The notes under the pieces were generated by a model. That model searched no databases and was not told where the DNA came from. It was given only the letters and a program-made list of their open reading frames with translations. This document shows positions 24,066 through 35,437 of a DNA stretch of 64,000 nt, piece after piece. Source of the DNA: Isoetes taiwanensis (taxonomy: Eukaryota; Streptophyta; Lycopodiopsida; Isoetales; Isoetaceae); contig JAJEKV010000038.1 of the NCBI GenBank assembly GCA_021234155.1, positions 2,784,459 through 2,848,458 of the forward strand. Direction: 5' to 3'. Numbering within the stretch: the stretch's first letter is position 1; the number at the start of each line of letters is the position of its first letter. Made by a program: the position numbers and the translations under genes.

Positions 24066-24855
24066 TTTATGCAACAAGCTCTTGTCCATAGTGACATGAA
24101 ACTAGCAACATACTTTTGGATGATGAACTAGAAGCTCATATTGCAGATTTTGGATGCGCATGCCTTGAAAGCCAAATATCTACATCTCCTGCATGGAGTA
24201 TTGGCTATGCTACACCAGGTACTTGCTTCTAGCTAAGTACTTCACATTCGAAAATTCTTTGGAGCAACCCTATGCTGTGACTCAATTTCTGGCATCTCAA
24301 TGCTTGTCATTTTTATTGCCATTTAGTACCACAATTATTAATATCTATTTTGCAATCCATTTAGCATTTCATATGTAACAAGGCTTTGAGGGCACGTAGA
24401 AGCAAGTTGCAAGAAATTGAGCCATGGTATTTTATGGCAATTTTGTTCGGTTTTGTTCTCTATTCTATTCCAAGAATTTGAATTCCAGGTCACTTTAGAG
24501 TTATCTTAACATGCTTATATTTTTGCTCGCAGAAGTTGCAAACAGAGGTGTTCTTTCTACAAAGGCTGATGTCTACAGCTATGGAAATCTTCTTCTAGAA
24601 CTCCTTACAGGCAAACTACCCACTACCTTAGTTTTTTGCAATGGGCTGGATATCATTCTATGGGTGCAGAAGGCCCTAGCAAATAAATCACTGCAAAGAA
24701 TATTGGATCCAAGACTGCAACAAAATGTGACGTTATTGCAAATAACATCTGTCTTAAAATTGGCTATTGCATGCACTCAAGCATGCCCTAGTGACAGATC
24801 TGCCATGACAGACATTCTTGACTTAATAGTTGAATTTGGCAGGCTACAGATGTGA
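24066..24855 (+). pseudogene. LRR receptor-type protein kinase, C-terminal kinase lobe, broken
   Basis: At 24066-24220 the plus strand encodes the catalytic loop ALVHSDMKLA, then, after a one-base frameshift, NILLDDELEAHIADFGCA, which carries the DFG metal-binding motif, and then SIGYATP at a GGTACTTG donor. An intron of about 300 bp follows. The second exon starts after GCTCGCAG near 24532 with EVANRGVLSTKADVYSYGN, the F-helix Asp region, then LLLELLTGK, GLDIILWVQKALANKSLQRI and the C-lobe phrase ACTQACPSDRSAMTDILDL. This is the last third of a plant LRR receptor-like kinase. HSD stands in place of HRD, as in non-RD kinases. The frameshift, missing N-lobe and degraded tail after 24855 mark a pseudogene. 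Confidence 0.85.
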
Positions 24856-26842
24856 ACAAACGATGGCAAATTTATAGGGAAATTATTGTTCGCGATATTT
24901 ATAGCCATCGAACTGATTCTCTTCCTGACATAGAAACTTCTATTGAATAGAAGTGCAATGAGGTATCACATATGGTCTGTGCCCAATTTTATGTACCTGC
25001 TGCAAAAGCTGTTTGTAGTACACAACTCACCAAATAAATACTAAATCATGACTTAAATTTTCTTCTTCTCAAGCACAAATGAATGCTGCAACAATCTCTG
25101 TCGAAGTAGCTGTTTATTGCTTCTTCAAACAGTGATAAATTAAATTTTCTTCCCCTCAAACACAATTGCTGCAACAATCGCCCAAGAAGTAGCCGTTTCT
25201 TGCTGGTTCAAGCAGTGACTTATTTTTACTCTGGCACCCCATAAATGTCTCTCATTCAAACCGTCCAAAGAGTGAACAATAAATATTGTGAAAAGATATG
25301 CTCCTGCACACAAGACAATTATTAAACTGTGACATCTTTTGTGCATTGGATTATTGGAATTCTAAGCCTGCTTAGGTGTGGTGATGCTCAATTTATTATA
25401 CTCTTGGTGTCACATTAATGCATCCAGTTTTGTTTATGATGGCAAAGCCTCAAATGTACCAGTTATTCACAAATCTAGAAAATAGGCAAACAAGTATTTT
25501 TGCATGCGATATTGGACTGATACAGTTCACATGTGGTTTATAGCTAAAATATGCTGCTACATGTGGTTTATAATTAAATTATGCAACAATAGGAGTTTGA
25601 CATGACACACATATAAGCATTGTCAACAATGAATGCCTAACTATATAATTTTATATTAGGTCTTTTCAACAAATAAAAGGTTCTTAAGCTTTACTTTGTA
25701 AAACATGTTTACTTGCATCATATACTAACCCTGAAAGCAATATATTTAAGTTACAAAACAAAAAAATCTGGTTCTAATAGGAGTTTGGCTAAATTTAAGA
25801 AACTTGAATGGAATGCATGCGTAAGTTACTACCTGTAGGTAGCAGACATAGCCTGCATTTAGTCGTGAGCATGCCTCCAAAATGTGCATTTGTTCTTTCC
25901 CCAACCCTACATTTCTGCTGACAGATTATGGGTTGCTAGTGGTAGTGATAACATGTCAAGAATCTTATGAAATTTGGCATCCAACTAAATGCATATTGCC
26001 AGATTGCCTAGAAGTTTATAGATCCACATCAAAATACTGCCATGTCCCATGCACCCAATTGACTGTCTATCAAGGACATACTCTCATCTTGCTTTAGGCT
26101 ACCTGATTTTTTGCTGGAAAACATGCAATTTGTAGCACTTGGAGGTAAATAACTTAGGACTTTCTGAAGCCACTGGAGATATCTGGAAAACTTATGTTTT
26201 CCAGATCCCTAAAGCAGGTACAACTTTGTCCCAAAATATTGACCCATCTCATGTCTTCTTATGCTTTAAGGATCTAACGTTTCTCTCCATGCATTATGGG
26301 GGCTCTTTGTAGCCAATCGTACTTCCTGCTGCCTCTTTTGCTCCACAACTTGTTTTTCTGGTAATTGCTATGGAAGAATAAAGGCTAGTTGTATTTCTAA
26401 CAACCAATCGTACTTCCTGCTGCTCTTTTGCTCCACAACTTTTGCCATGAATGTTAGTTAGCCTTGATTAAGGAAATGATTATTTTCTTTATAAAAACCT
26501 TGCTATTTCAGGTATATTTTGAAGGATTTTGAAATTCAATATATCCAAATTATATGTTTTTCTTATGCACATGTACTCGTATTTCCATTTCAAAAGCATC
26601 ATTTGGCTCAATTTATTACACTGTTAAGCTAAGTTTAAATGATGGAAAAAACTAGCATTATTATGCCGTTTTGTTGTACAATTTAAAACTTGGCTCAATT
26701 ATGTTACAATTTTGAGGAAAATATAAAAATACGAAATTTAACTTTAAGTCCAAAAAAGGCTCTTAAACAAGCAATAATGGTGCGATTTTAGAACACACAT
26801 AATCCCAAAATAAATGAATTGTGGTTTATATAACAGTATCCG
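24856..26842. other. Intergenic with short tandem duplications
   Basis: An 87 bp unit is tandem at 25055-25225 (AAATTTTCTTC at 25055 and 25142). A 31 bp ACATGTGGTTTATA unit is doubled near 25530-25590. A 91 bp unit is doubled at 26313-26440 (CCAATCGTACTTCCTGCTGC at 26313 and 26404). No gene was recognised. Confidence 0.7.
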
Positions 26843-27205
26843 CGCCCTGAAAACATCTGTATTTGCAAGCTTTCGAGAGCAAGAAACATCTGTATTTGCA
26901 AGCTTTCGACTTCTATCTCCATTAAATTTGACTACTTCATCCAGCTCTCCTCAAACTATGGCGGTTCCGGTTAGCCAGTTTCCATACCGGCCCCCTAGCA
27001 ATGTTGGCGACCGCTAGTTTACAGGCAACCGTAGGTTTGGAGTTTGGAGCAGTTTCCGGCATATCATAGGCATATTCCAGCCTATGCTTAGAATATGCCG
27101 AAAACCCACATGAGCGGAGGGTTCCTATAGCGGTGCCGGTAGCTATCATCATGCAGCTCTTACCCTGCATCATGAAGCTGTGGTGAGATGAGTTGCTCTA
27201 CCACC

Positions 27206-27790
27206 ATCTAAAAGCTAATGTCAGCAACTACTATAGTCCAAGCATTTTAAAATCTTTCAATATAGTTACTCTGCTTTGAAAATCTGGCGTGCACACCTGC
27301 GATTCAATGGCGGATGGAGTCCCAACTACTATAGTCCAAGCATTTTAAAATCTTTCAATATAGTGTAATACTCTGCTTTGAAAATCTGCGTACCTGCTCC
27401 AACGATTCCTGTGATTCTGTCTGCTGCGATCTGACTTGCCTAATCTTTCTTTTTAAGGAAACCATGTCTGATACATTACAAGATTTATTGCTGGTTTACG
27501 CATAAGTTCTAGAATTTGATATGTACCAGATCGATTAAGGCACTGTTGTATAATATCACACTATAGCTCCCGATTCTCTGGCCCATCAAATGTGAAGACA
27601 ATGTATTTTCTTTCACATTGAACGCCATTCCCACACCAACCAGGCTTCTAAATTGGAAAGTGTGCAAAATAATAGATGATCTACCTTTAGAAAAGCCCAG
27701 CAAATCCTTTTGTACAATGAGGCTGGCTGATAAACTTCTTCGTTCCATTTTCTTATTCCTGATGCAGTGATCGTTCCGTAAATCCTAACA
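27206..27790. repeat. Duplicated segment D2 (copy of 20082-20640)
   Basis: It is the same orientation and order as D1, including the internal tandem unit (starts near 27222 and 27324). D2 lies next to the flippase fragment, whereas D1 lies next to cpSRP54 sequence. Confidence 0.85.
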
Positions 27791-27846
27791 CAATCCACTT
27801 TTACTGTTGCTGTGTGTTTTTTGACGATCTTGCAGAGCAGACTTAG

Positions 27847-27975
27847 AGGGTCAACATCTCTATAAGCCAAACAAAGGGTTCGTAAACCATCTGCTCCAAA
27901 ACTTTCTAAATGCTCTCTTAATATCTCCTTCACTCCATTACCCAACATCTGACAGTCTTTCATATATAACAGTAT
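27847..27975 (-). pseudogene. P4-type ATPase (aminophospholipid flippase) exon fragment
   Basis: The minus strand encodes ILLYMKDCQML, GNGVKEILREHLESFGADGL and RTLCLAYRDVDP. This matches the nucleotide-binding domain of plant ALA-type flippases, where the usual text is LVLYCKGAD, then REHLEQFG, then GLRTLCLAYRDL. The conserved KGAD is changed to KDCQ. Only about 43 residues are present and nothing on either side continues the protein. It is a stray exon fragment embedded in the duplicated region. Confidence 0.75.
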
Positions 27976-28556
27976 CCGCGCCTTGAAAACATTTGTATTT
28001 GCAAGGTTTTGAGAGCAAGAAACATCTGTATTTGCAAGCTTTTGCAAGCTTTCGACTTCTATCTCCATTAAATTTGACTACTGCATCTAGCTCTCCTCAA
28101 ACTATGGCGGTGCCGGTTAGCCAGTTTTCACACCAGCCGCCTGGTAACGCTGTCGACTGCCAGTTTACAGGCAGTCGTAGGTTTGGAGAGGTTTGGAGCA
28201 GTTTCCGACATTTCTTAGGCATATTCCAACATATGCTTAGAATATGCCGGAAACCCACGGGGCCAGTCCAGTTGACCTGAAAAAATTCCTACGATAGTAC
28301 GATACACTTTAAATCGGAGAATTTCCAATTTCAGCTAGTTGGTTTAGGTTATAGTATTCCTCGGACTTTGCCGACACTGGGAAGTGGGAAGCATACATGT
28401 AAGTCTGTAGGATTATTCTTTTGCTTGATTATTGAACCAGCAAAGCAAACGGAAGACCAGAAAGTATCAGACCGGAGAAATTCTGGTATGCACAAAGAAT
28501 AGATGCGAGCGCCATCGCTTTGCAGAAAGTGCGCCATCAATGAGTTGAATAAGCAG

Positions 28557-28566
28557 CGCTATATAG
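28557..28566 (+). promoter_or_regulatory. Possible TATA box of LTPG gene B
   Basis: GCTATATAGC lies about 170 bp before the chosen start codon. Position and sequence fit a plant TATA box, but no transcription start is known. Confidence 0.35.
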
Positions 28567-28732
28567 CAGGTAAGTCACGGTGCCCCTTAATGAGCTATTA
28601 TTGTCGTTGTTGGAGAGATGTGTGGTGAAAAAAACATGGAATCATATATGTGATGCTGCCACAAGCATTTGATAGGCATTCGGCAGGTCAAAAGCTCCAT
28701 TTTTCCCCTGCATTTTGTTGAAGGATCCAGCT

Positions 28733-30039
28733 ATGGCGACCCAGGAAAAAATGGCAAATTTTCTCGCGGCTTTGGTGCTCATGGCATGTCTTTGCAGCAC
28801 CATGGCTATGTCCTCCACTCCAGCTCCAGCGCCAGGACCGTCTGTAAGCTGTGATGTAATCAGTGCTCTCTCAGATTGCCTAGATTTTCTTACCAATGAA
28901 ACCATAAAATCCCCTCCTAAGACCTGCTGCTCCAATCTCACCTATGTCATTTCCACCCAGCCTTCTTGCCTTTGCTCCTCCTTCAATGTTAGTGATTACC
29001 CTGCTAACATAATTGCGCGAGCATATAGTTTATTGCCCAACTGCAGCTTGAGCTTCAGATTCTCTGATTGCAATAGTAAGTCTTTTTTTTCAGCTTTACA
29101 TTTTCTCAATTCGTGCAGTAGAATCATGTTATATAGTCTAGTTTCATACACTTGATTGTTCAGATAAGCATATTTTGCAAGAGTTGATTTCCTTCTTAGC
29201 CTTGCAGTATGCATTTGGGCTAGGTTTATATACCTGATGATGTATGTAAGCATGTATGCAACCGTGGTTTTTCTTAGCTTTGTTTGTTCAAAACATAGTT
29301 GTTATGCCGAATTATGTGTTCATAAGCATATTTGCAGTAATAAATATTCTCTTTGCCATGAGTTTCATATTCTATTTCACGTAAAAACCGGTTAGGAGCC
29401 ACTCTGCCCCATCGTCCACTTATATCGTGCCATGTGGCACTTTTTGGCCTTGTTTCAAACCCAGGAAGCTCAAGAGACTCTGCGGGCCGTGCATTCACGT
29501 AACCAAAATTTACCACAAATTTTATGCACTTGAAGCTTTCTACTTGCATTCAAAAAGGCGATTCGATCTGTGAAAGTGTCTCCTAACCGATTTACGCGTT
29601 ACAAGGAGCGTCTACATGCCTTTCCCGGCGTATCAACGAGGGCTCGGCTTACGTGACCGCCTGTTCCATGCGGGAAAGGCATGTAGATCGCCTTTCCTGT
29701 ATACAAAATGTACTAGCTCCATACACTTGATAACTTGATAATATGCACATATTTGCAATTTTTTAGTTTGACTACTATATAATTAGCAATACTAATTTCA
29801 TTCTATTTGCAAATGCAGGTACTTCTTCTTCCCCTTCCCCTTCGCCTTCGCCTTCGCCTTCGCCGTCCCCTTCGTCTAATTCTCCTTTTCCTTCATCTTA
29901 TTCTGTTTCTAGTCCCCCTCCTTCTACTTCTACTTCACCTAGCAGCAAGGATGGATCAGGAGCATTGGTATTTGCTCCGTCTGGGTTGTTTGTCACTTTT
30001 ATAGTGACAGCAACCTTGTTCAAGGTTGCTTGTTTTTGA
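28733..30039 (+). CDS. GPI-anchored lipid transfer protein with arabinogalactan-like linker (LTPG gene B, xylogen-like), two exons
   Basis: Exon 1 is 28733-29075, the intron 29076-29818 (GTAAGT to AATGCAG, 743 bp, phase 1) and exon 2 29819-30039; the joined frame is 187 residues. ATG at 28733 is preferred for its GCTATGGCG context; 28715 and 28751 are in-frame alternatives. A signal peptide (about 1-26) precedes PAPAPGPS and the eight-cysteine motif, spaced C-8-C-15-CC-12-C-1-C-22-C-8-C. Exon 2 opens with a run of Ser-Pro dipeptides coded by a CCTTCG tandem repeat (from about 29830), then Ser/Thr/Pro-rich sequence, a KDGSGA site and a hydrophobic GPI tail ending KVACF. Ser-Pro runs are known sites for proline hydroxylation and arabinogalactan addition, so the product is expected to be a xylogen-type cell-surface proteoglycan. 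Gene A shares its intron position and phase. The frame is intact. Confidence 0.92.
29611..29687. repeat. Inverted repeat in the intron of LTPG gene B
   Basis: CTACATGCCTTTCCC (29612-29626) is the exact reverse complement of GGGAAAGGCATGTAG (29672-29686), with a GC-rich 45 bp loop. It may mark a small foldback element inserted in the intron. Confidence 0.85.
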
Positions 30040-30386
30040 TTTGCAGAGGGTCAAGTTATTGACTTACCTATTACTATAAACGCCCTTCATTCAGTCAGAG
30101 TTTTAGCTATTGTGTTGTTTATTTAAGTACTCCCCATCTAGGAGTTGTAGGCGACATCTTGGAGATCTTTAATCCAAATCTTAAGTGAACAGAATTGAAG
30201 CAAACTTGGATATAAAATTAGATTTTTCAGATTATAGATTTGAAGGCTTTTCTTGGGCTCTTTCAGACTTCAGTGAAAGAATCCAGTTGCGAAGAGAATG
30301 TTCCTATTAATTTCAGGATCCCCAATGTGAGGGCATATTTAGTTGGGTCCTTACAACAGTTGGGTCCTTTCAAGAGCTTTGTGTGT

Positions 30387-30392
30387 AATAAA
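30387..30392 (+). terminator. Possible polyadenylation signal of LTPG gene B
   Basis: AATAAA lies about 350 bp after the stop codon. This is the canonical hexamer, but plant 3' signals are loose and the distance is on the long side. Confidence 0.35.
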
Positions 30393-31850
30393 GAAACATC
30401 AACACATTAGATTGCTCATTGAGACCAATTGAGGCCCGTCTTCCACGGTAGTCTTATTTCTAAAAGTCACATATTTTCACATTATGTTTGGCCACTTATT
30501 GTCCTAAAAGAAAATCACTTTTTCGCTATGAAAATAAAGAGGTTCGGAATAGGTTTGGATTGTAGATGGAATCTTATTTTATTTTGGGGGATTTCCCTCG
30601 TCATAAAATAAGACAGTTAGTCTTATTTGAATACATAACTAGAAATAAGGCGTATCTTATTTTTTCATGGTTTTCCACTAATATTTTAGTGGTGTTATAT
30701 TTTATGACTACCATGCAGTAAAAAATCAAGTTTAAATTTGTGTGTCTTATTTTTTAGCTTTGGAGTCATAAATGGTGTCATATATAGTATATGACAGTCA
30801 TATTTTGCGATTACTGTGGAACAAGGGTCTGATTCCTATTAACATTTAATCACTTTTTTGGCGAAGGTGAGGATGAAGTTTTGCTGCTTTACATTATTGG
30901 TCAAGGTGGGATCAAGGTGGGTCTTGCATCAAAAAATTAGCCAAAGGATGTCTTCATTTTACGGTCATTTCTAGTTTTTCCTAAGCATGATGCTGATGAA
31001 AAAACATAGTCTTAAGACGTTCTTGCTGACCTGTTGTTGAGACTACACATGCTATGCAATTTGTTAATATTCCTTTGTTTACCTTGAGCTGTTGCTCGAG
31101 CCAAAAGCACCTTCACCAGTATATAATTAATAAGACTCATATCAAACACAATAGGTTTTGTCGGATTTGGACATATTTGAATCTATTAACTTATACATGT
31201 TTAGCTCAAGTGTTAAAGCAACAAGCTTCAAAATTTATAGAATACTTTTACATCCTGGGCCTCGTCATTTAGGCCTAGGATTTAATCTCGGAGTCAGATA
31301 TTCCAACATCAAAGATGCCACAACCATAGCCGGAGTGAGAAGAGCATTTAGGCTAGCATGAAAGCCAACGGCTCTAGGAAAAGAAAGAAGAAAGATTGAA
31401 ATGATAAAGAAAAATTCGACACCTTTTACTCTGGGAGACTTCTTCAATTTAGGTTTTCCTGTTCCACTGCGTTCAACAAGCAGGTCTTTTCTTAGCTCCC
31501 TTCCTTAAATACTGTCTCTCTTCCCTGGTTTTCAATCCTTATCTACACGGTCCAAGCTTGTTGTTAACAGTGGTGGATTTTGGCTTCGAGGTTGTTCCTT
31601 TTTAGCTCCATTATTTTCCCATTGCGTTAGATTTTTTGCAGCCTTATGCCTCTCTTTTCACAAAATACATGCTCCAGCTAGCTTTCTTCCCCCTTTTCCC
31701 TTCCCTTTTCCTCCTCTCTCCACCCTTTCCCTCTTTCCCTTTCCTGTGGCCCTTTTCCCTTCCTTACCTTCCATTATTTGGATCAAACTACTCGGGAACT
31801 TTCTAAAATATTCAAATTTAAGCCACGACTCTGCCAAGGACGTTAAGGTC
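30393..31850. other. Intergenic; polypyrimidine tract
   Basis: A small inverted repeat around ATAAAATAAGAC lies at 30568-30612, and a C/T-rich tract occupies about 31675-31775. No gene was recognised. Confidence 0.5.
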
Positions 31851-31997
31851 GATAACATCCTCCCCCCTCGGTGTTATGGTCCATGAAAATCGCCTCTGGC
31901 CATATGGCGAGAAATTCCTCGGCAATTCTGTCGTACGCCCTCGAATGGCCACTCAGCGATTTTCTTGAGCCATAATGCCTCATGGGAGGATGTTATC
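31851..31997. repeat. Foldback element, 51 bp arms
   Basis: 31851-31901 (starts GATAACATCCTCCC, includes ATGAAAATCGC) and 31947-31997 (ends GGGAGGATGTTATC) are imperfect reverse complements along their whole length. The 45 bp loop contains further short self-complementary stretches. It resembles a small MITE or a hairpin RNA gene. No target-site duplication was clear. Confidence 0.85.
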
Positions 31998-32163
31998 TAG
32001 CCCTTTGCGCTTTCATTACTCATTTAATTTGCAGGCGCATGATATGAATTTTTGCAACAAGAAGGTTCCAACTATAAGAAAATAGAGTGAATGAGAAATT
32101 TATCTAGAAAAGCTACATGTAAATACATGCTTCTAAAGTATGTTCTAAAGGTATAGAAATGGC

Positions 32164-32165
<2 letters not shown>

Positions 32166-32254
<89 letters not shown>

Positions 32255-32400
32255 TAGATAGTAGATAGTAGATAGATTTTTTACATCCACAGGAATGCAA
32301 GCGAGTTATAGGACGACTACATTCAAAGAGCCGAAGCCTCAAATAAAGCTTGAGGACTAAGCCCCATCACAAAACATAGATGCGTTATACAGAAACTGCC
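32166..32400 (-). mobile_element. (GATA)n array and probable LINE 3' end
   Basis: About 22 GATA units, then GTA-interrupted units (to 32276), are followed by TTTTTTACATCCACAGGAAT and later AAAGCTTGAGGACTAAGCCC. The flank has the same layout as at 15355 and 41785. I read it as a minus-strand LINE end whose tail is the microsatellite. Confidence 0.55.
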
Positions 32401-33781
32401 CACAGATCAGAGGGCCATTGATCCCTATTTATTGCCTGCCCCACTCTGTACACTGCTCGTTTTCGTTAAAAACGAGCTTTCTTTACCTCTTGCATAACTC
32501 CTATCTCCATCTGCAAAGCTGTGCTGGGGTTAAATTCTCTTTGACGGAGAAGGTGGTCGCTTTCATATGATTGCCATGCCTCAGTATATGTAATGGGGGG
32601 ATGGCATCTCCGAATTGAACTAGAAGGTGACGAGGACGGTCAGGTCATGTTGCTCCAATCCATTGTGCCGAGATAATGGCATCCGCCTGGATGGGCATCA
32701 CCACTTTAAAGAAATGTACTGTCTCATCTGTAGCAGGACAAACGCTCGTCTCCTCAATGCCAACAATATGCAAATTCAGGGTCTGTGTGTGCATACTGTT
32801 CTCTAGCAGTATATCCGTGTCAAGAGTGGGGTGAACAACAACTCCTCAGTCAAGGTCTGAGTGGACATGGGGTGGACATGTCTACCATGTCTATTTTGTC
32901 CTCATCACTGGCCATTGTGACAGGCTCTGGAGGTAAAACATTGTTGTTACCTGCTGATTTTATCACAAGCTCCAAGAGTTGTATCTAGCTCCCAAATGGT
33001 AACTCGACGGAGGTACTTGTAATAGTGGTGCTCGAACAGATCATCTGAAGCTTGGCAAGAGTTGATGGCAAAGCCCAGTCTTGAATCGAGCTTCAGTTAT
33101 CCAGTTATACATCTTTTTTGCTTGAATAAGGCAATAAGTCCAAAAAGGAGCGCTATAAGAAGGTATGATTCAATGGCGGGGTCGTAAGGTTGTTCAAAGG
33201 CCTTCACTCCTTGCCTTGTGCTTGATATCATGAGTCATGATAAATGTTTTTGTCTATCTTATACTCGCCGAAAGTAGAATGGAGGGGCTGGAAATAGAAA
33301 AGTGGTGAAGAAGCAGAATAGGTGGGCAAGAAATGGTATAGATGAACAAGAACAGAATAGAGATGGGCAAACAACAAAATAGATGGGCCGACATCTTGTA
33401 GTAGCAAACTCTGGGAGATGGGCAAACCAAATAGAAATAGGGACGTTTTGTGGTGCCATAATGCCATCTCCTTACACTGCAAAATGGAAGTAGGGTCGAC
33501 ACATCTTATCACCAAATATACTTCTTCTTTTTTCTTTTTTTTTTCTTTTTTTTTTTTCCGTCAGTTCTTCGTAGTTTTCTCGAAGGTGTCCTTCGCCGCC
33601 ATGGAAGAGAGCAGAAAGTTTCAGCCATTGAAGCTAGCAGATGAAAAATAGCAGTGAAACTCTACCAGATCTTATCTTCTATGTCCAACTTCTGCAAAAG
33701 AAACTCTGCCGATTTTCTACACCTATGTTTTGTCGCATCTTTGAAAGCTCTATTTCTTCCAAATCTTCTTCCCGTATGTCT
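32401..33781. other. Intergenic; purine-rich tract and T-run
   Basis: 33280-33430 is purine-rich, with repeated AGATGGGC/AGAATAG phrases. A T-rich run lies at 33521-33558. No gene was recognised. Confidence 0.5.
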
Positions 33782-34234
33782 ATTTTATAGGGGAATGGAG
33801 GTTGGAACTCCATTTATTCTTGAGATGGGTCTTATGATAAATAGCGAAACCGGAATGGAGTCCAACCTCTATTCTCGAATAAGGGCTCGCATGAAAACGG
33901 ATCGAGGTCGAAGGTTGAAGGATGGCAAAAAGACGACAAGATCGGGAAAGAACATGTCCCAACATGGAAAAAGATGCCAAACTGTCAAACCAAGCAGGGA
34001 GAAGCCCCTCCCCTACCTGGTATCAAAAAAGAGAGTCAAAGGAACTGCTGAGAGAGGAGAAAACACCCATGAGAAGTCGATGAAGAACCTGCAAGAAATA
34101 GCGATTCCAAACGAACCAGAGCCCCAACAAATGCATACAATGCATGCATGCATGCATGCATGCAAGAGATTCATGCTCGCCCATTCGAGAATACCGATCC
34201 GATGGCTCAGATCAATGGCATTCCCCTGTAAAAT
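33782..34234. mobile_element. Possible MITE (hAT-like ends), 453 bp
   Basis: ATTTTATAGGGGAATGG at 33782 is matched in inverted form by CATTCCCCTGTAAAAT at 34219-34234, a terminal inverted repeat of about 15 bp with one mismatch. TAGGGG/CAGGGG ends are common in hAT elements, but no matching 8 bp target duplication was found. Inside are a hairpin (33793-33874), an (ATGC)n run at 34140-34164 and most of a 196-codon plus-strand frame (33654-34244) that I could not assign. Confidence 0.45.
33793..33874. repeat. Short hairpin, 21-22 bp arms
   Basis: GAATGGAGGTTGGAACTCCA at 33793 pairs with TGGAGTCCAACCTCTATTC ending at 33874, with one bulge and one mismatch and a loop of about 39 bp. The arm length is like that of a plant microRNA duplex, but no expression evidence is available. 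Confidence 0.8.
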
Positions 34235-35437
34235 TCCCTTATGAAAGAATATTTTGCAATTTTATAAGATCTTTTTATTTGGTGTGATATGATGGAAATG
34301 ATATGATATGTGTGCTTGTTTCTAGGCGCTAAATCTAGCATCCTTCTTGTTGCTTTCGGCTTGCACAATTGTAGGTAAATCCGCGCCATCAAAACCTTGT
34401 GCTTCCTAAAATCATTATGTACCTCCAACATTTGACAAACCCTGTGAAGTCTTAGATCTAGTAGGAATGTACTCAAGCAAAGGTTGATTTTGGCTCGAAA
34501 AGACGGCTACAACCCCGAACTGCAAGAACAAAGCATTTTTAGCCATTCTCTAATGTATTCTAACTACTAGAGGAAAAACCTTTCTTGGACGTCTAGATCT
34601 TAGGTACAATCCTAAAAATGTCAAAAGAAAGTCAAGTTCATCAATAATAATTAAAAAATAATAAAAAAATTCAAAGTAATTTTAAGATTTTGTATAGGAT
34701 TATATATATATGAATGCCAAAATTATAGAGCATTAGGGCAATGTTCAATGGGTATTCTTAGGATGGATCTAAACCTATAAGAATTAATTAATTGGAGAAA
34801 TTTGGTTTCCTGTTATTCAATTGGTGCATATAAATAATTGGCAGTTAATGTTCATTGCACAATAAAACATAGTGCAATTAAGAAGAGAAATTGCACAAGA
34901 AGATCACCATGGTAATCTTTCGCATATCTACAAATCCCGGGCTTGTTGGCCAAGAGATGTTGCTATATATACCTAAAAAGTTCAAGTTTTTAAGCATTTT
35001 TTTACACATATGGCAATATACGTGCATGGCAAAGGACAAGTAGTAGTGCACTTGTAATCAGTCTTCAAGGCTACATAATTTTTCAATAATATATGTGTTG
35101 ACATCTAATTGTTGACCTTAATTATGAGGGTTTCATGTTTTTGCAGCCCTTTAAATTAGGTGACGCTTCCAACTATTGTCAAAGAAAATTACATTCATAT
35201 TTGACGTTAGTTTCTTCTTCTTGTTGGTAATTAAATTAGTCTAACAAATAAACCAATGTTGATTACTATGGTAACAAACAAGTTACTTATGTTCAATATG
35301 ACTTAAGCTTCCTTTTTGTATGTTTCTTATGTCTAGGAATATGTTTGTCTTTGGATTATGGTTATAATGAATTCAGAGCATATATTTGTCTGGTACATCT
35401 TCCCAAAGGCCACTAGATGTACATATCACCCTTATGC
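34235..35437. other. Intergenic, AT-rich
   Basis: Nothing was recognised. Frames are short. Confidence 0.4.

Larger units (their letters stand above)
26843..28262. repeat. Direct repeat, about 280 bp copies 1.13 kb apart
   Basis: 26835-27115 (GTATCCGCGCCCTGAAAACA onward, ending GAATATGCCG) recurs at 27970-28255 with small differences. Between the copies lie segment D2 (27206-27790) and the flippase fragment. The arrangement suggests a local tandem duplication of about 1.13 kb with later loss. Confidence 0.85.

Noticed and set aside
29807-30004. Leu/Arg-rich plus-strand frame
   Set aside because: It is the wrong frame of the CCTTCG repeat in exon 2 of LTPG gene B.
33654-34244. 196-codon plus frame, the longest in the window, as a gene
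   Set aside because: It has no recognised domain, runs across the hairpin and ATGC repeat of a MITE-like unit, and shows a composition shift along its length.
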